Below the pieces are notes generated by a model. That model was given only the letters and a program-made list of their open reading frames with translations. It was not told where the DNA came from and did no database searches. Below, piece by piece: positions 22,429 through 32,567 of a stretch of DNA of 64,000 nucleotides. The DNA lies in assembly GCA_015039315.1 (NCBI GenBank), contig WIDE01000015.1:192836-256835 (forward strand), written 5' to 3'. Made by a program: the position numbers and the translations under genes. The DNA comes from Clavulina sp. PMI_390 (Eukaryota > Basidiomycota > Agaricomycetes > Cantharellales > Hydnaceae). Position 1 is the stretch's first letter, and each line of letters starts with the position of its first letter.

Positions 22429-24432
22429 ATGTCCTCAAAGTGTGTCGTTGCTGGCCTGGTCGCCGCCAACTTTGCACTAGCCCGGGTCGGAGCCACACCC
22501 ATTCGCTGGGCCCGTGATGATCCTCCATCATCCTCTTCACCAAGCGACGCTGCTACAACTTCATCCTCTTGGCTACCTGATCTGTACATATCACCGCCTG
22601 AGCCCACCAAGCCCACCACTCCGGGAGTCTTTGTAGACATTGAAAACGAACAACTCTTAGTTTCTAACCCTGGCGGTCCGGCAAACCCAACACCTACCTT
22701 GGTATTCCTCGAGCCCACTCCCTCTTCAAAAGCTCCCATGGTGCAACTTCCTGTTGCGCCAGAGCCATCAACCTCTACGCCTCCTGTTGCGCCCACAACC
22801 ACTTATGATCCTGTTACCAGCACGATATTCAGTACTGTATGGATCACGCAAACTGAGGAAAGCACCGTTATTCCGTCATCAAGCTCTACTGCAGCCACGT
22901 CGATGCCTACTGAGGCCCCTGTCTCGTCATCTGCTTCACTAACGAGTCTCACTCCCTCCTCATCTTCGTCCGGACCTCCCGCACCAGTTGCCACTGGAAA
23001 TCCGAGCACTCCTGTGCTTGCAACGTATTATGCGGACTGGACATCCAGTGATCTTCTTCCCGAACAGATTGACTTTGGTAGATTTGATTGGGTTGACTTT
23101 GGTGCGTTGCTCCTTCCTCTTGATAGGCTTCCATCAGTAACCTCGAGGTATCACTTAGCCTTTGCTGTTCCTACCGCGGATTTCAATCTCACGTTCACTG
23201 AAGATGACTCAGTGTCACTGCTAACCAGGCTGGTCAAATTAGCACATACCGCGAACCCTCCGAAGCGGGTGAAGCTCAGCGTGGGTGGATGGGATGGCAG
23301 CAAATACTTCTCAGCCGCAGTAAGCACCCCAACAAATATTGCCACATTTGTCGGTAACATTGTAGCTGCGGTGAAAACATATGGAGTCGACGGGATCGAC
23401 ATCGACTGGGAGTACCCTGGTGTTCAGGGAGCTGGAGGAAACGGTGTCTCTCCTTCGGACACGACCAACTTTCTTTCGTTCCTCCAGCAGCTTCGCTCCC
23501 AGCTTGGGCCTTCGGCACTTCTTACGGCTGCGGTGGCGACCTCCCCCTTCCACCTTTCTTCGGCAAATACTACTGAGGCTGCTAGTGTATTCAGCTCGTT
23601 CGGCCAGGTACTCGACTACATACTCATCATGAACTACGATGTGAGTGATGCGACGGCTTCCTCTCCCGGATCGAATGCACCACTGCTCTCGCACGGCCCA
23701 TCGTGTCCCTCATCCCAAGATGTGGTTTCAGCCGAGCTGGCTATCGATCAATGGACGGCGGCCGGGTTCCCTGCGAACAAGATCTTGTTAGGAGTTCCAA
23801 GCTATGGCTACATGCTTTCAAGTTCTGCTACTACCTTGTCGGAAACCCCAGGTCGACGTCGAAAACGGACGTTTCCTCGATCCCGGAGGCAGCTGACTGA
23901 CCCCAGTGCTATTCTCGCAGCGATGTCGCCAGGCCCCGTAATTCCGCCGAACGACCTCTCAACAATCATGCCTTCCGTCCCCTCGTCCCTGAGCCCATCA
24001 TCTCCAAATCTAAACCTAGCCTCATCGCAACCTGGCGTCGCGAATGTAGTCACGGATTCATCGGGCCAGGTGCAGTTTAACTACCTCGTTCAGGTTGGTG
24101 CCCTTGTCAAGAATGGCACTACACCAAGTTCACCTTCGGGTCCACCATCGTCCTTTAATATCAGCCCACCTCAAGCTTTCAGCGGCACCGGCTCATATAC
24201 TCGCTACTGGGATGCTTGCTCAAGTACCCCATACCTCGTCTCGCAATCGTTAAAGAAAGTCATCCCGTATGACGATCCAGCATCCCTCCAGCTGAAGGCT
24301 GCATACGCGATGCAGCGGGGACTGGCTGGAGTCAATATGTTTGATGTGCACGGCGATACAGCAGCATGGGATTTGGTGGATGGTCTAAGGAGAGGGCTCA
24401 GCTCCACAATCGTAAATTATGATGCGAATTAA
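22429..24432 (+). CDS. Secreted GH18 chitinase, intronless, with N-terminal Ser/Thr/Pro linker
   Basis: One uninterrupted frame, 667 residues, ATG in good context. A signal peptide (residues 1-23) is followed by ~170 residues rich in Ser, Thr and Pro, then a GH18 barrel from about residue 195 (VLATYYADW). Catalytic motifs are complete: KLSVGGW (282-288), DGIDIDWE (321-328, proton donor Glu328), YILIMNYD and a late Trp (YTRYWDA). GH18 enzymes hydrolyse chitin by substrate-assisted catalysis, in wall remodelling or mycoparasitism. Odd points: the linker precedes rather than follows the catalytic domain, no chitin-binding module is visible, and a ~75-residue insertion after GVPSYGYML carries basic clusters GRRRKR (475-480) and RSRR (484-487). 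Lack of introns contrasts with nearly all neighbours. Confidence 0.92.
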   Translation: MSSKCVVAGLVAANFALARVGATPIRWARDDPPSSSSPSDAATTSSSWLPDLYISPPEPTKPTTPGVFVDIENEQLLVSNPGGPANPTPTLVFLEPTPSSKAPMVQLPVAPEPSTSTPPVAPTTTYDPVTSTIFSTVWITQTEESTVIPSSSSTAATSMPTEAPVSSSASLTSLTPSSSSSGPPAPVATGNPSTPVLATYYADWTSSDLLPEQIDFGRFDWVDFGALLLPLDRLPSVTSRYHLAFAVPTADFNLTFTEDDSVSLLTRLVKLAHTANPPKRVKLSVGGWDGSKYFSAAVSTPTNIATFVGNIVAAVKTYGVDGIDIDWEYPGVQGAGGNGVSPSDTTNFLSFLQQLRSQLGPSALLTAAVATSPFHLSSANTTEAASVFSSFGQVLDYILIMNYDVSDATASSPGSNAPLLSHGPSCPSSQDVVSAELAIDQWTAAGFPANKILLGVPSYGYMLSSSATTLSETPGRRRKRTFPRSRRQLTDPSAILAAMSPGPVIPPNDLSTIMPSVPSSLSPSSPNLNLASSQPGVANVVTDSSGQVQFNYLVQVGALVKNGTTPSSPSGPPSSFNISPPQAFSGTGSYTRYWDACSSTPYLVSQSLKKVIPYDDPASLQLKAAYAMQRGLAGVNMFDVHGDTAAWDLVDGLRRGLSSTIVNYDAN

Positions 24433-25191
24433 TAGAAATGGAAGGGGATTAATGATCAACATTCGTGGTATAGAGCATAGCTATTTTTGCATTGTCTGAG
24501 GATGTCAAGACGAGAGCGAGAGTAGGGTATGATGTGCAATAGTAGTAACTTATGAGTAGACATGGCAAGACATACAAGACTACCCGTCAAATAGAAATAG
24601 CAGCTTGGTAAGAGCTTGGCTTAGGGCACAGGACTAGATATGATTTTTGGGGAATAAAACATGAGCGGGAAAATGAAATACATGAAAAGCAGCATTCTCG
24701 ACCTCGGGGGAAAGATATAAATTCAGCGAACAACAGATCTCATCACACAAGCTTGCTATTATCTCCTCCACGATGATGCCCGCTCTGTAGCGATCAAAAT
24801 AGACGTCAAGGATATTCTGTAACAGTTTTGCCATTATGCTGCAACTGTCGTGTCACTTTCCAGCTTTCGGCTTGCTGGAAGTGGTGGTGAGGATGGTAGA
24901 TAGAGAAACCAGTAGATTTTCAAAACCTTCTAGGTGTATAAGGCCTTAAATTATATCTCACATGTTACCAAGGATTTAGTCGGTATGAATATTTTCGAAC
25001 CGGGCCAACTAAGATGATAGCAATGCCACACTTGTGGGGGGCCGGAACTGAACCGAACCTCAACATCACTATTCCAAACAGGACTTCCTTGCATGACCAT
25101 CACCACCCGGGTTTGTACTAGTTCAGCTTGTAATTTGGTGTGAATTCACCAAGAAATACCACGTTATATCAGCACAAAAAGGGCTCAATCT
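24433..25191. other. Intergenic region
   Basis: Between chitinase and the first four-TM gene. It is AT-rich, with a short open frame at 24634-24834 (-) that has no family motif. Probably two facing 3' UTRs. Confidence 0.45.
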
Positions 25192-26555
25192 TCACAAGTG
25201 CCCCCGAAGACGATAGAAGTAGGCCCCAATAAGCACAACCATAAAGTCCCCAATAATAAAGTACACGATGACTTTTTCAAAGAGCTTAATACCCCCTGGT
25301 CCAAGGTTTGGACCGTCCTCAATCTTGGGGCCGTTCCCCTGCTGAATCTCGTTATAGAGGTTATAACCTGCCGCACCTGCTGCGAGTATTGCCCACCCCG
25401 CCGCCACGCCGATGAGCGAGAAAATAACGGCAACGACGCTAATTTTTTGCTTAAGCCAGTTCTTTTTCGTAGCTCGGGCCATGTCGCCAGATTCTAAGTC
25501 AATGTAGTTGTCCGTTTCGAGAAGATCAGAAACACCTGAAATGGAGGAACCGGTGCTAGTGAAGGAAAGACTCGACGTCATGACCATCGAGACTACGAAC
25601 ATCCACCATGCTGTTGGCATTGAGTGATGCAGGCCAAGTTAGCAAGGGACCCTGCGATAGACGTGCCAGTGCGACGCACAAAGAAATGGGTACCACATAT
25701 CTAGTTTGGAAATATTAGTCAAAGTCAAGCTTTGGCCTAGTGGACTCAAACTGCTCACTTCCTCGGCTAGCAGAGTACATGAGGCTAATCGCCAGAGTGG
25801 CGCCTACGACTGCGAGGGCACCAATGGCAGAAGCAGATTCTTTCTGGATATCCAGCAGCCTCTATTATAATATAACCGGAATTTTGGCCCAGTCAGGCCT
25901 TACTGGGCGATTGCAGAATGGGAAGCAGAGGGGCTGACCTCAACAACGAGAGGATTCAAGTCAAAGAACTCTGATCGTAAGGCGAGAGAGCGCCATTCCA
26001 ACTTGTTGAGCTTGGTCTTGAGACGAATGAGCTGGAGGGGGTAATATTAGAAATTAAAGTGCAAGTGCTGTGGATCACGGACATGGTTTCGTAACACTTC
26101 ATCAATGTTCAAGATCTTCATGAGCTCTTCAGGATTTTTGTTATCAGTCTAGGGACAGAGATCCGGGGCATGAAATATCGGTAAACAAGCGGGATTGTGC
26201 GAAATGATTACTGACAACATCAAATCGTGCCACCTCAAGCTCTTTGAGCTGGGAGGGGGCAGCTCAGTACGTGAAACGGGCTTCACCAGCAACATCGACT
26301 CACCATAGATATCACGGACGTGATTTCTGAACGCGTCCTCTCTGCTTCACCACTGCTTCTCGAGGGCGGAGATGGCCCGCGTTCAGGATATCTTTCTGAA
26401 TCATCGGACACATCTATAGGGCTTTGGAGCAAGCCATCCGTGGGGGGATTGGACGAGGGAACAATAACGCTGGGAACAGATTTTGGCAGATTTCTGTCAG
26501 TAATGACTACTGGCGGCGCTAGCGTCGGATATGGTCTTGTCGGACTCGACGACAT
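25192..26555 (-). CDS. Four-TM membrane protein, tandem copy A
   Basis: Seven exons: 26555-26304, 26248-26216, 26148-26083, 26031-25939, 25861-25759, 25700-25680 (21 nt), 25610-25192; 328 residues. The disordered Pro/Ser N-terminus holds the block ERGPSPPSRSSGEAER shared by all copies. A polar, probably cytosolic helical part follows (LKELEVARFDV, KILNIDEVLRNH, KTKLNKLEWRSLALR). About four TM helices come next: SAIGALAVVGATLAISLMYS, the WWMFVVSM segment, ISVVAVIFSLIGVAAGWAIL and VIVYFIIGDFMVVLIGAYFY. Exon lengths 33, 66, 93, 103 and 21 are identical in copies B and C. Copy A ends at YRLRGHL and lacks the ~15-residue tail of the others. No function is known to me. Confidence 0.85.
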
Positions 26556-26628
26556 GACCCTAGGCTTGGTGCTACGTAGCGAAGAGAGGGGAGAAGGTTA
26601 TCTGGGCCACTGGTCGGAGTGCTCAAGC

Positions 26629-26638
26629 ATATAAATAC
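26629..26638 (-). promoter_or_regulatory. TATA-like element of four-TM copy A
   Basis: TATTTATATG on the minus strand about 75 bp upstream of the copy A ATG. Copy C has TATATA at a comparable place (around 31878-31885). Confidence 0.35.
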
Positions 26639-27119
26639 ACAATGCGTCGTACCCGGAGTGAAAAAACCGACTATGTATTCCGCGTCTAATAATTTTCTGC
26701 TTTTGATTAAATGAGTAATTCGCAAGGGGCCTTGGGATGTATGCATCGATGCCTCGTATGATCCTCTAATGGTAAGGTATATTGCTGAGGAGACCCATTG
26801 AGCAAAACTGGGGAGGAGCAATGCTTCCCGGCCAGCTAATTCGAGATCAAAACAACTTGATGCTTTCACTTGAACAAAAGCAGGCAAGCTGTTGGGTAAT
26901 TACGACGCTAAGACAATATGACACAACCACTATGCGGGAACCATCATGCTTGTTCAATATTTCTAACGCGTAGGGCATTGCACCGATTCACAGTCCCTGA
27001 TACTAACTCCAAACTTGAATAGCACTCTGCTCATACCGGTTCAACAGCGGGAATGTCTAGCAAGCTAAATGTATGATCCCTAGCTCTCGCTCACAGAGCC
27101 TCGCCATGACAAAATGGTC

Positions 27120-27500
27120 TTCAGCGCACAGATAAAGCCAATATTCGTTGAATACGATCCGGACAAAACACCCCTACTGCAAGTCAATAGGTAATTAGAC
27201 TAATTAGTGGAGAGGGGCTTCCTATTAAATAAGGAGTATGATCAAACCAAGGATATGAAATATCCCATTGATTTTCGTTTCACGGAACACCAAAATAAAA
27301 GGAAATGATCGACTTCGCTGATCAAGGTTCAAATCGGCCGTGTGAGGGAACATAGTAGCGCGTCGAACGGGCATTACTGAGGAACAGCGTCAATCGTACC
27401 AGATAAGATATTGACATGAATAATCTCGCTACGAAAATGATCGCAGCTGTCCATTTAAGGCAGCCGCGGGGAATGACACTTCCTAGATGGGAATCAAAGT
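27120..27500 (-). pseudogene. Relic of a HAK potassium transporter 3' end
   Basis: The stretch at 27296-27400 aligns with the end of exon 18 of the intact minus-strand HAK gene (32641-32740). The minus strand reads TMFPHTADLNLDQ where the intact gene has TMFPGTANWNVNQ. Just upstream the frame is shifted and decayed (FLSNARST opposite FLIEGLYRR). The following ~120 bp (27120-27240) also resemble the 3' flank of the intact gene (32460-32570), including GACTAATTA blocks. No long frame survives, so this is a fragment left by duplication. Confidence 0.65.
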
Positions 27501-27955
27501 AATACGAAAGACAAGGTGAGCAAGTGGACAAGGAGGTACTCCGCGCAGATTAACATTATCCATCCATAACGATTATCGTCTGCGTAGAGGAAAAGAAAGT
27601 TGCCCTATATGATGATCTGGCGTCGTATCAACTGGGGCTGCGTATGCGATGTACCGGAGACGGGCGTACATGTATATGTCAATTTGTTTGAAGTGCCAGG
27701 CGTGCCCGTATGAGACTTCCTTGACAGCTCGAGGTGAGTAAACAATTTCACCAGTGAAGAGCGCAGAGGTAGGGATAAGAATGGTTCGCTCACGGTCATT
27801 GTATGGGTATGGATAGCTATGTGTACATGATACAGGATATCCCGACGAAACGGGTAGCAGACAGCATGGTGTTCGATAGCAACAAATTCTGGGTCGCATG
27901 AGAATGTGGTGCCGAGTTACGATTAGAGCCCAGAAAGAAAAGGTGTTGGGAGAGA
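27501..27955. other. Spacer between HAK relic and four-TM copy B
   Basis: No gene seen. Parts of 27840-27900 resemble the 3' flank of copy C around 30250, as expected if copies B and C arose by tandem duplication. Confidence 0.4.
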
Positions 27956-29393
27956 TTACGCTTTTCCTTCTGCAGCAAAGCTCGCCGCCAGATAGCGCGT
28001 ATTCATGCGTGGTCTGAGGCGATAGAAATAACCCCCGATCAGTACGATCACGAAAATCCCAATGATAACGTAAGTGATGATTCTCTCGGGGAGCCTGATA
28101 CCACCTGGCCCAAGGTTTGGCCCAGCCTCGATCTTGGGACTGTTCTGTTCTGTAATCTCGTTGTACAGATTATATCCCGCTGCGCCTGCCGCGAGCAATG
28201 CCCATCCAGCCGCCACGCCGATGAGAGAGAAGGCGACGGCAATGACACTGATTTTCTGCTTGAGCCAGTTCTTGGGGGTGGCACGGGATATTCCCTCCGA
28301 ACCGCCGGCTTCATCCACATAGGTGTCTGTTTCGAGGAGATCAGAGGCGCCTGAGATAGAGGAACCAGCGCCAGCGAGGGAGAGGCCGGAGGTTGTGGCC
28401 ATTGAAACTACGAACATCCACCAAGCTATTTATCGTAGGAATGATTGGCATGTCAGTGGAAGTGGCGAGTAGGTTGAGCAAGTATTTGCAATGCGACGCA
28501 CAGACAAAGAAATACCACATATCTGGAGTGTGGAGACAGATTTAGCTAGATTCACGATCTGATGCATATGGAACAAACGCGCTTACTTCCTCGGCTGGCG
28601 GAATACATGAGGCTGATGGCCAGAGTAGCGCCTACAACCGCCAAGGCACCAACGGCAGAAGCAGAGTCCTTCTGAATGTCCAGGAGCCTCTATTAGAATG
28701 TAATGGAATATTCATTTAGCCTCGGCGCGAGCTTCGCGAAATCAATTGCAACAAAATTGACCTCGACGACGAGAGGGTTCAGCTTGAAGAATCCTGGTTC
28801 CAGTGCAAGAGCGCGCCATTCCAACTTATTACGCTTGGTCTTCAGGCGATTGAGCTAGAGGATGGAAGGAAAGCATGAGAAGACCTGAAGAACGAAGGGT
28901 ACGAGTTGCGCACGTGGTTTCGCAGGACTTCATCAGTGTTCAAGATTTTGACGAGAGCTTCAGGGTTTTCGTCATCAGTCTAGGGATACACATTAGTGTT
29001 AAACACAGGGGGCGCGCAGATTCGCGAAGGGAGAATGTCTACTTACCACGCCGATTCGTTCCACCTCGAGCTGCTTTAGCTGGACCCGAGCATAATCAGC
29101 ACGTGAAACATTCCACCAACAAAGGCCCGACTCGCCATACGTAGTACCGAGGCGATCTCTAAACTCGTCCTCTCTGCCTCGGTACGAGTCCTTGAGAACG
29201 GAGATGGGCCACGCTCCTGATACTTTTCCGATCCTTCGACTGTATCGGCGGGGAATCTGGGGAGGAAGCCAGCCGTAGGTGGAGTTGCAGGGGTGATAGT
29301 GAAGTCGGGGAGAGCTGATTTTAGCCCCGGCCTATCAGCAACGACTGCTGCTGGTACTGGTGCCGGCATTGGTCTCGCAGAGCTCGACGACAT
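27956..29393 (-). CDS. Four-TM membrane protein, tandem copy B
   Basis: Seven exons: 29393-29136, 29079-29047, 28979-28914, 28854-28762, 28689-28587, 28522-28502, 28425-27956; 347 residues. Same layout as copies A and C: Pro/Ala-rich N-terminus with TITPATPPTAGFLPRFPADT, block ERGPSPFSRTRTEAER, helical region (LKQLEVERIGV, LVKILNTDEVLRNH, LEWRALALEPGFFKLNPLVV), then TM helices AVGALAVVGATLAISLMYSA, WWMFVVSM, ISVIAVAFSLIGVAAGWALL and IITYVIIGIFVIVLIGGYFY. The C-terminal tail RPRMNTRYLAASFAA is shared with copy C. Intron 1 starts with GC (ATG|GCGAGTCGG) where copy A has GTGAGTCG and copy C GTAAGC. Function unknown. Confidence 0.87.
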
Positions 29394-30354
29394 GCCTCTG
29401 CTACAAGCGTTGGTGGTCAAGACGAGGCAATCTGGTCCCACCCCTATGCCCTATCAAACAACACACCATCATTTGCTTTGAATGTGAAATAGAGCTGTTC
29501 GGGTTACTTGGATCCATCAAGCCGAAGTTTCCCAGCCGGGGCTGTTAGACGCTGCAGTGGCACCTTCCTGATCGTCAACTCACAACATGGTTGGGCCAAC
29601 AATCGGTGAGCAGGGCAAGCCTCTGCGCGGGCGGCATCTCACATGCCATTCCAAACGCTCGCTGCGGGTTTGAGTACTGCAATCACTTCTCTGATGCTTA
29701 CCAGCCAAGTTGACGCCGAACACGAACGCTCCCTGAATCGTCCAGAAGCAGCTCACTCATTCAGTTTGGCGAAAGGGCCCAGCTCAATACACATCACTAT
29801 CTGAATCTCTCAACAGAGTTCTACACGGAATCAGGAGGCCGATCGTAGGAGTTGTAGCTTCTGCATAATTTGTGCTTGTTGAAGCTGAATATGCTGTCAT
29901 AGTGCTCAGTTGGCTGGCTAATCAACACCCGTTCAACTTTTTCAAGCATTAGCGCCGCCATCTCTAGAGATCACCTTGGTACTACAATCGCCAATATGGT
30001 AAAGGACTTGTCAGGTTCAGATCAACAACCACATTCACGCTGGTTCGTGAGGAATACCACCGTGTCGAGTTGGCCCTCGGACTCAACGTCAGACTCCCAT
30101 ATGCCTGATGCGAGAGTATTTTGTTCATCGGGTAACTAGTCACAAAAATGACCAGAAACAGAACGGAAGGATGGTCGGCGTTCGTTCAATGGGGTATGTA
30201 TGGACGGGTGGATACTATACAGATATGGCCAATGAGAGCGGAAAGCAGAGAATTTGGTGTCTAATAACAGCGAATTATGGGATGTCATAAAGATGAGAGA
30301 TAGCGTACCAGTCCACAATCAGGCCCTGGAACGAAAAGGACATCGAATGGGCAT
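29394..30354. other. Spacer between four-TM copies B and C
   Basis: No gene seen. It contains 5' flank of copy B and 3' flank of copy C; the latter shares weak similarity with the 3' flank of copy B. Confidence 0.4.
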
Positions 30355-31780
30355 CTACGCTCTGGTATCAAGAGCAGCAAAACTCGCCGCCAAATAGCGC
30401 GTGTTCATGCGTGGTCTCAGACGGTAGAAATAACCCCCAATGAGCACAATCACGAATATACCAATAATCAAGTATGCAACAAGTCGCTCAGGAAGCTTGA
30501 TGCCCCCTGGTCCAAGGTTTGGCCCATCCTCGATCTTGGGGCTGTTGCCTGCCAATTCGTTATTCAGATTAAACCCTGCTGCACCTGCTGCGAGCATAGC
30601 CCACCCAGCCGCGACACCAATGAGTGAAAACGCGACCGCGATGACACTGATTTTCTGCTTGAGCCAGTTTTTTGGTGTGGCTAGGGTAATCCCGCCTCCA
30701 CCACCGTTCTCGTCGGCGTATGTGTCCGTTTCGAGTAGATCAGAAGCATCTGAGATGGAGGAGCCAGCGCTAGCAAAAGATAGACCCGATGTCGTTGCCA
30801 TCGAGACTACGAACATCCACCATGCTATTGGTATTGAGGGAGCGAGAAGAGTCAGTTAGTGGGGGCGCTAGTTCATGCAGGTGTGAAGTGTTTGACGAAC
30901 CGATGAAAGGGTACCACATATCTGCACAGAACACTAATGTTTAGCCATATCCAAAATCTATTGTGATTGTTAAAGCATGCTTACTCCCTCTGGTAGCGGA
31001 ATACATGAGACTGATAGCAAGAGTGGCTCCTACGACCGCCAAGGCACCAATGGCAGAAGCAGAGTCTCTCTGGATGTCCAAGAGCCTCTGTTAAATTATG
31101 GGCGGACGCCTACGTTAGTGTTTGACTGGGGTGATAAACAGAATCGGAAGGACAAACCTCGACGACCAGAGGATTTAGCTTGAACAGCCCCGGGCGCAAC
31201 GCGAGAGCGCGCCATTTCAACTTGTTGTGTTTATTCTTGAGGCGATTAAGCTAAAGGGCGCAGGGATATCATCAGCAAAACTCAAGACAAAAAAGGATGC
31301 GGGTGGCGCACATGATTTCGCAAGACTTCATCAGTGTTGAGGATTTTCACGAGGGCATCTGGATTTTCGTCATCCGTCTGTGGGTAGACATCAAGAATAT
31401 TAAATCATCTGGAAATCCATATATTTGAGCGAAATTGATAACTTACCACACCAATACGAGCTACCTCCAGCTGCTTAAGCTGGACTCGAACATTTAGGGC
31501 ATGAAACGTTCAACCAACACAATCAGCTTACCATGCGTAGCACTGCAGTGATTTCTAAATGTGTCCTCTCCGCCTCACTCATGCTCCTGGTGAATGGGGA
31601 TGGCCCACGTTCTGGAAGCTTTTCGAGTTCATCGATTGTATCGGCAGGGAATCTGGGTTGAGCACCACCTGTAGGAGGACTTGCAGGGGTGATAGTAAAA
31701 GTGGGTGCTGGCCTGCCTCTGTCAGCGACGAGTGCTGGGAGCGCAGGAGTGGGCAATGGCCTGGTAGTGCTCGTCGACAT
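30355..31780 (-). CDS. Four-TM membrane protein, tandem copy C
   Basis: Seven exons: 31780-31532, 31479-31447, 31377-31312, 31250-31158, 31087-30985, 30921-30901, 30824-30355; 344 residues. It is closest to copy B: TFTITPASPPTGGAQPRFPA, ERGPSPFTRSMSEAER, LKQLEVARIGV, KNKHNKLKWRALALRPGLFK, four TM helices and the tail RPRMNTRYLAASFAALD. The linker between helices 2 and 3 (SISDASDLLETDTYADENGG) is acidic and variable among copies. All six introns are GT-AG here. Function unknown; conservation of exon phases and TM sequence argues that all three copies are or were under selection. Confidence 0.87.
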
Positions 31781-32567
31781 GACTATGGCTGAGGTGGTAA
31801 AGAGAAAGCAACAACTTGACTGCAACCGCACCCTAGCAGCTACCACTGGCCTGGTTCCTGAGAAATCATGACTCTAATATATACAGATGTGATGGCCGGC
31901 GTGAACTGACCGACCGAGGATCTGCGTCTACTGAGCGTCTACTTTGATTGAATGGGAGATTCACAGGAGGCTCCTCACATGCATATATCGCAACGTCTGT
32001 TCTGAAAGTCTAAAACTGGACCATTCTGGTGAGCTAGTGCCATTGCACGGAGCTGAATTAGCGGAACAGGTCAAACGCTCGACCAAAAACCAAATTCGAT
32101 AGGAGTCCTATTTCAGCAGAAAGTACAAAGAGCGAGCTGTTGCATAGTTCCCACGTCAGACTGTCACACGGTCCTCAATTGGGGAACCTGTCAGCGCCCA
32201 GCTGAAACACCGGTGACGACACAGAAGCATGGCGGATCCCATCATGATTGTTCTATTCTTTTTCTGGGCTTGATTGTGATCTGTAAAACTAACTCCTTGG
32301 TCTTAGTCCCTGCAGGATCATCCCCTTGCGCAACCCCAAAACCGCATCCATCAGTTCAGAATGCAGGGGGTTGGGACTAAGGATGTGCACGAAGCAAATG
32401 AATGCTAGTTGTATAGTATTGCAACTCTCGCTCACAGAACTCCGACATAAAGAAGTGATCGCCAGTGCACAGGAACAACTCATCTTTGTTCAATGCGCTT
32501 CGGACATAATCTCCCTACTGCGAGCGAACCTATGACTAGACTAATTAAGGGGAGAAATGAGTTACTC
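31781..32567. other. Spacer between four-TM copy C and the minus-strand HAK gene
   Basis: No gene seen. The part near 32400-32567 is the 3' flank of the HAK gene and is matched by 27060-27240 beside the relic. Confidence 0.45.

Noticed and set aside
27325..27335. GGTTCAAATC, a second tRNA T-loop-like string
   Set aside because: It lies within the HAK relic, and the intact gene has the related GTTCCAATTGG; no tRNA fold is possible.
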